From JBBDMU01 sp040905685 (lineage in GTDB: Bacteria > Bacteroidota > Rhodothermia > Balneolales > Natronogracilivirgulaceae): a stretch of DNA of 64,000 bases. A program made the position numbers and the translations under genes. Location: NCBI GenBank assembly GCA_040905685.1, contig JBBDRB010000105.1, positions 124,001 through 188,000 on the forward strand, in the 5' to 3' direction. Below, in pieces: positions 1 through 7,204 of this stretch (within the stretch, counting starts at the first letter, position 1; each line of letters starts with the position of its first letter). The notes under the pieces were generated by a model. It was not told the DNA's origin. It made no database searches and saw only the letters and a list, made by a program, of their open reading frames with translations.

Positions 1-34
1 TGCGTGTAAAGATACTATAGTTTGATGAAAGTTG

Positions 35-736
35 TTAGCCTTCTCCGGCTGATTTGTGAAGGCGGCCGTCGGTGAGTTCATGAACGAAATCAGACCGGCC
101 GGCTATTTTATAATCGTGGGTAACCAAAACGAGAGACAGGTTTCGCTCTTCTTTCAGCATGAACAGAATATCCAGCATGGATTTTGTATTTCTGTCGTCC
201 AGGTTGCCTGTTGGCTCATCCGCCATGATTACATCGGGGTCATTCATCAGTGACCGGGCCACGGCGACCCTTTGCTGTTCACCACCCGAAAGTTGCGACG
301 GCCTGTGTTCCAGCCGGTCACCCAGCCCCAGCATCCGGAGTAATCCTGAGGCTTTTGCATTCAGTTCATCTTTGGTTCCCCCGGAGATAAGGCCGGGCAT
401 AAAAACATTTTCCAGAGCCGTGAACTCCGGCAGCAGATGATGAAACTGGAAAACAAACCCAATTTTCTTGTTCCTGAAGGCGGCTAGCTCGTTTTCGCTC
501 ATGGCATTCAGGTCGACCCCGTTAAACAGGACCTGGCCTTTTGTGGGCCGGTCCAATCCGCCCAGAATATGAAGCAAAGTACTTTTGCCTGAACCGCTTG
601 AACCTATAATGGTGGTAACGGCCGAGTGCCGTATGCCGATATTCACATCATTGAGCACCGTAAGCGGACCCGAACCGTTATTGCCGGGATAGTCCTTGAA
701 GATACCCGTCGCAGACAGAATATTATGCTTGCTCAC
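35..736 (-). CDS. lolD: LolD-type ABC transporter ATP-binding protein
   Basis: A 233-residue ATPase of the LolD/MacB-like family, which in Gram-negative bacteria powers release of lipoproteins from the inner membrane with LolC/E. Visible motifs are Walker A GSSGSGKST near residue 45, the signature LSGGEQQRVA near 148 and Walker B VIMADEPTG near 168. The length is normal for LolD. The start is GTG at 736, giving a 14-base overlap with the upstream phosphodiesterase gene, so translation is probably coupled. The permease partner is not in the window; only 34 bases lie beyond the stop. A MacB-like efflux ATPase is the main alternative, since these families are close. Confidence 0.85.
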   Translation of the reverse strand: MSKHNILSATGIFKDYPGNNGSGPLTVLNDVNIGIRHSAVTTIIGSSGSGKSTLLHILGGLDRPTKGQVLFNGVDLNAMSENELAAFRNKKIGFVFQFHHLLPEFTALENVFMPGLISGGTKDELNAKASGLLRMLGLGDRLEHRPSQLSGGEQQRVAVARSLMNDPDVIMADEPTGNLDDRNTKSMLDILFMLKEERNLSLVLVTHDYKIAGRSDFVHELTDGRLHKSAGEG

Positions 737-1547
737 CTGTAACCTGATTTTGAAAAGATGGATAAATTACGGGATTAATTTCCAGGCATTTACCGGAATC
801 AGGGTCTATTTTGGCGTATACCGCACATACATGATTGTCGCCGTTAGCCACTTTATAGCGGTGAGGCGTACCCAGTAAGAAACGCTTTACAGCCGTGCTT
901 TTATCCATGCCTATGACCGAATTGAACGAACCGGTCATGCCGGTATCGGTCAAATAGCCCAGCCCATCCGGAAAAATCCTGGCATCATTGGTGGGAATGT
1001 GGGTATGGGTTCCGGCCATCACCGAGGCCTTGCCGTCAACATGCCAGGCGAAGGCCACTTTTTCGGCCGTGGCTTCGGCATGAAAATCGATCCATATAAT
1101 GTTGGTTTCTTCCCTTATTTTTTCCAGGGCCTGTTCCCCTACGCGGAAGGGATCGTCGATAGCCTGCATGAACGTCCGGCCTTGCAGGTTCAGGACCCCG
1201 ATCTTGTGTTTTGATCCCGGAATATCATATATGCCATAGCCGAATCCGTGAGCTCCTTTCGGATAATTCAGGGGCCGAAGCAGGTTCTTATCCTTTTTCA
1301 TGTAGGGGTATACCTTCCATTTTGCAAAAATATGATTCCCGCTTGTAATAACATTAACGCCACTTTCATATAATTTTCTGATGATCTCTTCATTTATACC
1401 CATTCCTTCATGGGAATTCTCACCATTGGCGATTACAAAATCGGGCTCGTATTTTTTTTTAAGTGAAGGCAAGATGGTTTCCAGCAGGGACAGGCCGGGT
1501 TCGCCGACAATGTCGGCTATAAATAAAACGGTAATAGGTTTAGGCAT
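723..1547 (-). CDS. YmdB-family metallophosphoesterase (TIGR00282)
   Basis: A 274-residue protein of the YmdB/TIGR00282 family, dinuclear-metal phosphodiesterases active on 2',3'-cyclic nucleotides or cAMP in studied members. Metal-binding motifs run in order: IADIVGEPG near residue 9, NGENSHEG near 41, SGNHIF near 69, FHAEATAEK near 155 and GTHTHIPT near 179. In Bacillus ymdB lies beside rny (RNase Y); here no rny is present, and the gene instead follows zapA and the 6S-like RNA. It overlaps lolD by 14 bases. The family assignment is secure; the cellular substrate is unknown. Confidence 0.88.
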   Translation of the reverse strand: MPKPITVLFIADIVGEPGLSLLETILPSLKKKYEPDFVIANGENSHEGMGINEEIIRKLYESGVNVITSGNHIFAKWKVYPYMKKDKNLLRPLNYPKGAHGFGYGIYDIPGSKHKIGVLNLQGRTFMQAIDDPFRVGEQALEKIREETNIIWIDFHAEATAEKVAFAWHVDGKASVMAGTHTHIPTNDARIFPDGLGYLTDTGMTGSFNSVIGMDKSTAVKRFLLGTPHRYKVANGDNHVCAVYAKIDPDSGKCLEINPVIYPSFQNQVTGEQA

Positions 1548-1578
1548 CTAATAATAGGTTAACTGACCGCGTACCCAA

Positions 1579-1759
1579 AAATAAATCGCTAATGAAGCAG
1601 GAATAAACAAGTAACCTTGTTAGACAATGCGGGAATTAACTCAAAAGGGTCTGACTTCCACTATCCGGAACGGCATGAGGCCTGTCATTGCCAGTCAAAG
1701 AAAAATTCCCTGGTTATTAAGTGTTGTTCTTGTTTAATGAGCCTGCTTCAAAAGCGAAA
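1579..1759 (-). ncRNA. ssrS: probable 6S RNA (ssrS) downstream of zapA
   Basis: The 221-base gap between zapA and the phosphodiesterase gene folds as a long closing stem. Positions 1753-1757 pair with 1586-1590, 1742-1750 with 1593-1601 (nine perfect pairs) and 1729-1736 with 1604-1611 (eight pairs), separated by small internal loops. A large weakly paired middle and an inner hairpin follow. The 3' side runs into a T-rich stretch that could end transcription. The size of about 180 nt, the rod-with-bubble shape and the zapA neighbour all fit 6S RNA, which binds RNA polymerase and damps transcription in stationary phase. A TATAGTTG box at 1773-1766 could be its promoter. The ends are estimated. 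Confidence 0.7.
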
Positions 1760-1768
1760 TTTGATCAA

Positions 1769-2098
1769 CTATAGATTTTTTTTTGCTTCATTAAGATCGT
1801 CATTATTACGCTTAATATCAGCCAATAATTCTTCAAGAGATAAATTGATAACGCTCATCACTTCCATGCTGTTATCTGCATCACCGTTTTTTTTATCTTT
1901 TTCCAGGAACAGATCTTCAGCAATGCTAAGGGCAGCCAGGGTCATTATGGTCGATTCGCTCTGATTGGCCAGAGCTACTTTGAAATCTTTCAATCGTCTG
2001 TCAACAAATGAAGCGATCTGATGCATATGCGCCTCGTCCCCTTCGTTGACTTTTAAAGGATATTGCTTGCCGAGGACCGTTACTTTAATCGATTTCAT
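1769..2098 (-). CDS. zapA: cell division protein ZapA
   Basis: A 109-residue ZapA, which bundles FtsZ protofilaments at the division ring. The N-terminal globular part (MKSIKVTVLGKQYPLK) and the following helix with IASFVDRRLKDF and TLAALSIAEDLF are typical, ending in a charged coiled coil with many Glu, Asn and Asp. The start ATG overlaps the stop of the upstream coiled-coil gene by four bases, so the two are translationally coupled. Co-transcription with pheST and a 6S RNA downstream is a recurring arrangement in bacteria. Confidence 0.88.
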   Translation of the reverse strand: MKSIKVTVLGKQYPLKVNEGDEAHMHQIASFVDRRLKDFKVALANQSESTIMTLAALSIAEDLFLEKDKKNGDADNSMEVMSVINLSLEELLADIKRNNDDLNEAKKNL

Positions 2099-2352
2099 CG
2101 GTGACTGGAAATATACTTATCGACAAGACGGATCATATCGGTAATTTCACCCCGAATTGCATGTTTGTCATTTTCGGACAAATGATAAAAAAGGCCGGAA
2201 TCCCCATTCTGAAGTTCGGCAAGCTTACTGCGTAAGCGCTGATTTTCCTGGTGCAAAATCAGCTTTTCCTCCTTCATTTTGGACAGCTCCTCACCGAGAT
2301 CCCTGATAAGCGACTCAAACTTATGATAATATGGCTGGTCTTTAAATGACAA
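2095..2352 (-). CDS. small coiled-coil protein, ZapB-like size, function unknown
   Basis: An 85-residue, highly charged protein whose middle (residues 12-50) is a clear coiled coil with repeated Leu/Ile at heptad spacing (EELSKMKEEKLILHQENQRL), followed by a short C-terminal helix. The proposed start is TTG at 2352, nine bases after the pheT stop, without an obvious ribosome binding site. It overlaps zapA by four bases. Size, coiled coil and coupling to zapA suggest a division-ring partner comparable to ZapB, but no diagnostic motif was recognised, so this is inference from context only. Confidence 0.7.
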   Translation of the reverse strand: MSFKDQPYYHKFESLIRDLGEELSKMKEEKLILHQENQRLRSKLAELQNGDSGLFYHLSENDKHAIRGEITDMIRLVDKYISSHR

Positions 2353-2360
2353 AGCGTGGA

Positions 2361-4769
2361 TCAGGATCGTAATACGGCGGAATAATCGCGATTTAGTTTT
2401 TTTACTACTTTTTGGATAATAGGGTCTACATCTCTGATTGTCAATGTTTTGCTTTCATCAAGGAAATTAAGGCGGAATGCAATGCTTTTCTGGTTCTTTT
2501 CAAGCGAACCGCCTTCAAATACGTCGAATACCTGAACGCTTTGCAGTCGTTTGCCTGCACTGTGCCGGATCTGATCTTCAAGCTCCCCGGCCGCAACAGA
2601 CGTATCCACTACCAGGGCGATATCGTATTCGAAGGAAGGAAACCGGGGGATGGGCCTGAACGGCTTTACCTGTATCTTTTCGGCCATATCCTCCAACACT
2701 GTCAGCGAGAGTTCGACAGCAAACGCAGGCTTGCCGATCCCGGCTGATCTCAACAGGGCCGCATCGACCGGAGACAGCCGGCCCACCTGCCTCTGCCCGA
2801 CCTGGATAAGAAGCCCGTTTTGCCCGTCTGTGTTGTAATGCAACTGATCATCCAGGCCCAGGGCAACGAATAAACCCGTTGTCAGGCTTTTCAGGTCCAG
2901 CAGTGAAAAAGCCGAAGGTTTTTCAAGCCAGTGTTCACCGGTCCTGTTACCGGTTATGCCCATGAGCAAATGGGTCTCCTCGTTTACGCCGGATATATAG
3001 GTTCCGTTCTCTGAGCGCGAAAAGACATTCCCAATCTCAAAAAAACGCAGGCCCTCGGCATTGCGCTTGAAATTATAAGAGGCGGAATTCAGGAAGCCAT
3101 GAATCAGGCCCGGACGTAGCATGGCCTGATCCCTGGTGACAGGGTTCAGGGTGGGGATTATGGTATCCTCACCCCAGAATGCGGTCACACTTTCCGGAAG
3201 CAGACTGTTGGAATAAATTTCTTTTAGCCCCAGGGCTTTTGCAGCATGCCGGACTTTTTCCCTGAATCGTTCATGAAAGGGCAGGGGCCGGAGTTTCCGT
3301 AATTTCAGATGATCGGGACGGGGGATGTTGTTGTAATCATAGATCCGTGCAACTTCCTCAATTAAATCGGCCTCTCCGTGGACATCCGGACGGAAAGTGG
3401 GGACCCGGCAATAAAGGACCCCGTCTTTTTCTTCCACACCGAACTCAAGATAGCGCAGGATTCCGGCCGCTTCTCCGGTGGAAATATCCGAGCCCAGAAT
3501 TTTGTTCATTCTGTCGATACGCAGCGATAGTTCGACCGGCTGTGCCGGATCAGGATAAAGATCGGTCATCGCCCTGACGATGACCCCGCCGCTGACTTCG
3601 GCCATGAGGGAGGCACATCTCTGTGCGGCTTTACCAGCCATGTCAGGATCTACCCCGCGTTCAAACCGATAGGAAGAATCGGACTGCAGGTTTAATTTTT
3701 TCGATGTTTTCCTCGTGCTGACCGGTTCAAAGCAGGCGCTTTCGATCAATACGCGGGTGGTGGCCGGATTTATTTCGGTGTTTTGTCCCCCCATAATCCC
3801 TGCAATGGCTATCGGTTTTTCGCCGTCGCAGATGAACAGGGATCCGGCAGGGATCTTGCGTTCAATATCGTCGAGGGTGGTAAAAGGTATTTCATGGTCA
3901 AAATCACGGACGATGATCTTTTGTCCGGCCAGAAGGTCAAGATCGAACGCGTGCAGAGGCTGTCCGGTCTCGTGCAGAATAAAATTGGTTACATCAACAA
4001 TATTATTAACAGATCGCAGCCCGATGGACTGAATCCTGTTTTTCAGCCAGGCCGGAGATTCTTTTACGGTGAGGTTCTCTACGACCATAGCGGAATACCG
4101 GCGGCATTTTTCGGCATTTTTAATCTCTATGGATAGTATATCGCTCAGATCGGTGGACTCACGGGTACGGAAGTCATTCAGCGGATTTCTCAGCGGTAAT
4201 TTCAAGACAGCGGCAAGATCCCGCGCTACCCCAATATGGGAGCTGGCATCAGGGCGATTAGGGGTGAGCCCGATTTCAAAGATGTAATCCCGGCCTGACG
4301 GTATGAATTCAGTGACCGGAGTGCCGGGCCTGGCCGTTTCATCCAGTACCATAATGCCGCTGTGATCTTTTCCGAGACCAAGCTCATCTTCCGCACAGAT
4401 CATACCCTGCGAGAGCTGGCCGCGTATTTTTGATTTTCGTATCGTTAATGGCTGCCCGTTCTCCAGCTTCACCGGCAGTCTGCTTCCGACGGTGGCCACA
4501 ACAACTTTCTGTCCGGCCTCAACATTAGGGGCCCCGCATACGATGGTGAGCTTTTCCATTTGGATATCCACTTCACAAACCGACAGACGGTCTGCGTTTG
4601 GATGTTTCATGCAGGAAAGAACTTCACCGACAACCACGCCTTTTAAATCCGATCCCTGTTCTTCGGTCCCTTCTACTTCCAGACCCGTAAGCGTCAGTTT
4701 TTCAGCAGTTTCATCGGGTGTAAGGTCGAAATCAAGATATTGTTTAAGCCAGTTGTAGGAGATTTTCAT
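2361..4769 (-). CDS. pheT: phenylalanine-tRNA ligase beta subunit
   Basis: An 802-residue beta subunit of the heterotetrameric phenylalanyl-tRNA synthetase, normal full length. It shows the N-terminal tRNA-binding EMAPII-like domain (about 40-150, with VVVGEVLSCMKHPNADRLSVC), the B3/B4 editing region (about 210-390), B5, the catalytic-like core and a C-terminal ferredoxin-fold anticodon-binding domain (about 705-800, beginning FRPIPRFPSFEYDIALVVD). It lies 48 bases after pheS in the same operon and makes no catalysis without PheS. Confidence 0.96.
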   Translation of the reverse strand: MKISYNWLKQYLDFDLTPDETAEKLTLTGLEVEGTEEQGSDLKGVVVGEVLSCMKHPNADRLSVCEVDIQMEKLTIVCGAPNVEAGQKVVVATVGSRLPVKLENGQPLTIRKSKIRGQLSQGMICAEDELGLGKDHSGIMVLDETARPGTPVTEFIPSGRDYIFEIGLTPNRPDASSHIGVARDLAAVLKLPLRNPLNDFRTRESTDLSDILSIEIKNAEKCRRYSAMVVENLTVKESPAWLKNRIQSIGLRSVNNIVDVTNFILHETGQPLHAFDLDLLAGQKIIVRDFDHEIPFTTLDDIERKIPAGSLFICDGEKPIAIAGIMGGQNTEINPATTRVLIESACFEPVSTRKTSKKLNLQSDSSYRFERGVDPDMAGKAAQRCASLMAEVSGGVIVRAMTDLYPDPAQPVELSLRIDRMNKILGSDISTGEAAGILRYLEFGVEEKDGVLYCRVPTFRPDVHGEADLIEEVARIYDYNNIPRPDHLKLRKLRPLPFHERFREKVRHAAKALGLKEIYSNSLLPESVTAFWGEDTIIPTLNPVTRDQAMLRPGLIHGFLNSASYNFKRNAEGLRFFEIGNVFSRSENGTYISGVNEETHLLMGITGNRTGEHWLEKPSAFSLLDLKSLTTGLFVALGLDDQLHYNTDGQNGLLIQVGQRQVGRLSPVDAALLRSAGIGKPAFAVELSLTVLEDMAEKIQVKPFRPIPRFPSFEYDIALVVDTSVAAGELEDQIRHSAGKRLQSVQVFDVFEGGSLEKNQKSIAFRLNFLDESKTLTIRDVDPIIQKVVKKLNRDYSAVLRS

Positions 4770-4817
4770 TGGTTGCTGATTTTGAACATGGGGGCCTGTG
4801 GACTTTGCCTATAACCT

Positions 4818-5828
4818 TTAAGGAAACTGCTTTAAAAAACGGATATCATTATCATAAAACATACGGATATCCTCGATGCCGTACCGCAGCATGGTTATAC
4901 GCTCCACACCCATGCCGAAGGCAAAGCCGGAGTATACTTCAGGATCCAGATCGACGGACTTCAGTACGTTGGGGTGGACCATCCCGGCGCCTAAAATCTC
5001 CAGCCACTGTCCTCCTTTTGAGGATTCCCACCAGATATCCATTTCCAGGCTGGGTTCGGTAAAAGGGAAATAGGAGGGGCGCAGGCGGTATTTCCCACCG
5101 GTGCCGAACACCTGCTCGGCAAAAAGAACAAGCATTTCCTTAAGTTCGGCAAAACTCACATCCCGGTCTACATACAATCCTTCAACCTGATGAAAGAGAC
5201 AGTATGATTTTGCTGTAATGGATTCGTTGCGATAGACCCGCCCCGGCATGATAGCACGGACAGGTGGTTTCTGGTTTTTCATCAGCCTGATCTGCACCGG
5301 GGAGGTATGGGTGCGCAAAACCAGATCGTTTTCGGGGTTATCTTCATCCTTCCGTATAAAAAAGGTATCCTGCATATCCCGCGCCGGATGTTCAGGCGGA
5401 AAATTCAAAGAGGTAAAATTGTGAAAATCATCCTCGAGTTCGGGTCCGTCAGCAATGGAAAAACCCATTCTGAAAAACACGCTCTTAACTTCTTCCAGCG
5501 TTTGCGTTAACGGATGGAAAGATCCTAACGGTGCGGGCAGGGGTTGAAGGGTAATGTCATCGGTTGCATGCTGCCGGTCAGCCCCATGACCGTTCATACC
5601 GGTTTTGGCTTCCTCAAACTTGTGTTTTGCAAGTTTATTCAGGGCATTTAATTTCTGCCCGAGTTCGGCCCTTTTTTCCGGCGGAGCAGAACCAATAGTG
5701 GATAAAAGCCGGGGGAGCTCCCCATTCCTGGAGATATATTTCAAACGAAAATTTTCCAGATCGTCGGGTGAAGAGATGGAGTAATTTTGAATTTCGGCTT
5801 TTAAAGTGTCTAAATCGGGCTGAGACAT
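4818..5828 (-). CDS. pheS: phenylalanine-tRNA ligase alpha subunit
   Basis: A 336-residue class II synthetase alpha subunit carrying the active site that charges tRNA-Phe. It has the N-terminal coiled-coil arm (residues 1-90), then HPLTQTLEEVKSVFFRMGF, motif 2 with RVYRNESITAKSYCLFHQVEGL, and motif 3 near the C-terminus with GFAFGMGVERITMLRYGI. The start is ATG at 5828, just downstream of a terminator-like hairpin in the 105-base gap after rplT, which may control expression of pheST. Confidence 0.96.
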   Translation of the reverse strand: MSQPDLDTLKAEIQNYSISSPDDLENFRLKYISRNGELPRLLSTIGSAPPEKRAELGQKLNALNKLAKHKFEEAKTGMNGHGADRQHATDDITLQPLPAPLGSFHPLTQTLEEVKSVFFRMGFSIADGPELEDDFHNFTSLNFPPEHPARDMQDTFFIRKDEDNPENDLVLRTHTSPVQIRLMKNQKPPVRAIMPGRVYRNESITAKSYCLFHQVEGLYVDRDVSFAELKEMLVLFAEQVFGTGGKYRLRPSYFPFTEPSLEMDIWWESSKGGQWLEILGAGMVHPNVLKSVDLDPEVYSGFAFGMGVERITMLRYGIEDIRMFYDNDIRFLKQFP

Positions 5829-5832
5829 TTAT

Positions 5833-5918
5833 AAAAAAGGTATAAGGGTATATTGGTATAAAGGTAAAGGGTATACCACGGTAAGGTTATAAAACCATAC
5901 GGCTGTATACCCTTATAC
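5833..5918 (-). promoter_or_regulatory. candidate pheS transcription attenuator with competing hairpins
   Basis: On the minus-strand RNA, 5918-5906 (GTATAAGGGTATA) pairs perfectly over 13 bases with 5852-5840 (TATACCCTTATAC), and six T residues (5838-5833) follow immediately, as in an intrinsic terminator. The same 5' arm can instead pair over nine bases with 5875-5867 (TATACCCTT), which would break the terminator. The structure ends five bases before the pheS start codon. No phenylalanine-rich leader peptide was found; the possible short frames there have no run of Phe codons. The trigger is unknown. Confidence 0.5.
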
Positions 5919-5933
5919 GCAAAACCTGCTTTT

Positions 5934-6281
5934 CTACTTCACGGCCTCTTGAACAATAGCCTTGAAAGCTTCGGGCTCACGGACGGCCAGATCGGCCAGA
6001 ACCTTGCGGTTAATTTCCATGTTTTTGTCATTCATGGCACCCATAAGCCTGGAATAGCTGATGCCGTTGACCCTTGCGGCGGCATTGATCCGGGCTATCC
6101 AAAGTTTTCTGAAATCTCTCTTTCTGGCTTTCCTGTCGCGATACTGGTACTGGAGGGCTTTTTCTACCGCATTTTTTGCTACGGTATATACTTTGCTTCT
6201 CGAGCCCCTATAACCTTTCGCTTGCTTTAAAACCTTCTTGCGACGGCGATGGGAAGCCACTTTATTTGCTGAACGTGGCAT
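5934..6281 (-). CDS. rplT: 50S ribosomal protein L20
   Basis: A 115-residue L20, very basic in its N-terminal half (PRSANKVASHRRRKKVLKQAKGYRGSRSK), which binds 23S rRNA early in large-subunit assembly. The C-terminal globular half with LWIARINAAARVNGISYSRLM is typical of the family. It follows rpmI by 25 bases in the conserved infC-rpmI-rplT order. In other bacteria L20 represses its own operon through the mRNA; a binding site was not identified here. Confidence 0.96.
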   Translation of the reverse strand: MPRSANKVASHRRRKKVLKQAKGYRGSRSKVYTVAKNAVEKALQYQYRDRKARKRDFRKLWIARINAAARVNGISYSRLMGAMNDKNMEINRKVLADLAVREPEAFKAIVQEAVK

Positions 6282-6306
6282 TTATATGATGTTTATAGAG
6301 TGAAGA

Positions 6307-6504
6307 TTAACTGTAAGGCAGTAATTTGGCAATATTAGGTGCGTCCGATTCATGAACCAGTCCGGCCTTTCGCAGATTACGCTTACGCTTTTGTGTTTTT
6401 TTCGTCAGAATATGACTAGTGAAAGCTTTTTTGCGCTTAATTTTACCGCTACCGGTAACTTTAAAGCGTTTCTTAGCCGCACTGTTGGTTTTCATTTTTG
6501 GCAT
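6307..6504 (-). CDS. rpmI: 50S ribosomal protein L35
   Basis: A 65-residue L35 starting MPKMKTNSAAKKRFKVTGSGKIKR, the family hallmark, followed by a basic segment with HILTKKTQKRKRNLR. It is a small structural protein of the large ribosomal subunit. It lies between infC and rplT; the 92-base gap after infC contains a 14-base perfect palindrome that may form a hairpin in the transcript. Confidence 0.96.
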   Translation of the reverse strand: MPKMKTNSAAKKRFKVTGSGKIKRKKAFTSHILTKKTQKRKRNLRKAGLVHESDAPNIAKLLPYS

Positions 6505-6570
6505 AGTAGTCTGTATTCCTGTGTTTTTTACAAGCCTTTAAGATAAAGGTATTTCTGCTTGGTAACAAGG

Positions 6571-6584
6571 ACGGTTTTAACCGT
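6571..6584. repeat. 14-base perfect palindrome in infC-rpmI gap
   Basis: ACGGTTTTAACCGT is fully self-complementary and sits in the leader between infC and rpmI. In the transcript (minus strand) it could form a short hairpin about 70 bases before the rpmI start. It might be an RNA processing or regulatory element, or chance. A T-run follows only on the plus strand, which carries no gene here. Confidence 0.4.
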
Positions 6585-6596
6585 TTTTCAAAGCGA

Positions 6597-7145
6597 TTAT
6601 TTTTTGGCAGGGATTTTGTTCGGGACCAGGATCAGTGACATGCGTTTTCCCTCCAGCTTAGCCGGAGATTCCACTTTGGATAAATCGTCAAGATCCTCAA
6701 CAAAACGTTCAAGAAGTTCAGTGCCTTTTTCCGAATAGATGATGTCCCGTCCCCTGAATTGTACGGTTGCTTTTACCTTGTCACCGTCTTCAAGGAACTT
6801 GCGTGCATGCCTGATCTTAAAATCATAATCATGATCATCGGTTTGAGGCCTGAAACGCAGTTCTTTTATGGATATAACATGCTGTTTCTTTTTGGCGTCT
6901 TTTTCCTTCTTTTTCTTTTCGAAGACATATTTTCCATAGTCCATCACCTTGCATACAGGAGGGTGTGCATTCCCGGCAACCTGTACAAGGTCCTTGTTTT
7001 CGGAGTAGGCAAGTTCAATCGCATCCTTGAGCGGCAATACGTCGTGTTCCCCATCGGGCTTGATTATCCGAACTTCGGTCGCATCAATTTGCTCGTTAAC
7101 ACGTTCTTTCTGAACTTTCGGATATGTTTTAAAACGTTTGGCGAT
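6597..7145 (-). CDS. infC: translation initiation factor IF-3, probable ATC start
   Basis: IF-3, 182 residues with the start used here, binds the 30S subunit and checks the start codon. The N-domain includes RVNEQIDATEVRIIKPDG and the C-domain includes KELRFRPQTDDHDYDFKIRHARKFLEDGDKVKA. The first in-frame ATG/GTG/TTG options lie well inside the conserved N-domain (TTG at 7037), which would remove about 36 residues. An ATC codon at 7145-7143 sits eight bases after AGGAG and gives IAKRFKTYPKVQKERVNEQ, matching normal family length. Rare AUU/AUC/AUA starts are known for infC and allow self-repression. The gene follows thrS by 59 bases. Confidence 0.93.
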   Translation of the reverse strand: MAKRFKTYPKVQKERVNEQIDATEVRIIKPDGEHDVLPLKDAIELAYSENKDLVQVAGNAHPPVCKVMDYGKYVFEKKKKEKDAKKKQHVISIKELRFRPQTDDHDYDFKIRHARKFLEDGDKVKATVQFRGRDIIYSEKGTELLERFVEDLDDLSKVESPAKLEGKRMSLILVPNKIPAKK

Positions 7146-7204
7146 AGTTATTTCTCCTGTATTGTTTTTGTTTGGGTACTGTCAATATGCGAAAAATTAT
7201 CCTG

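Noticed and set aside
5829..5933. Phenylalanine leader peptide of the E. coli pheST type
   Set aside because: Possible short frames in the leader have no run of Phe codons.
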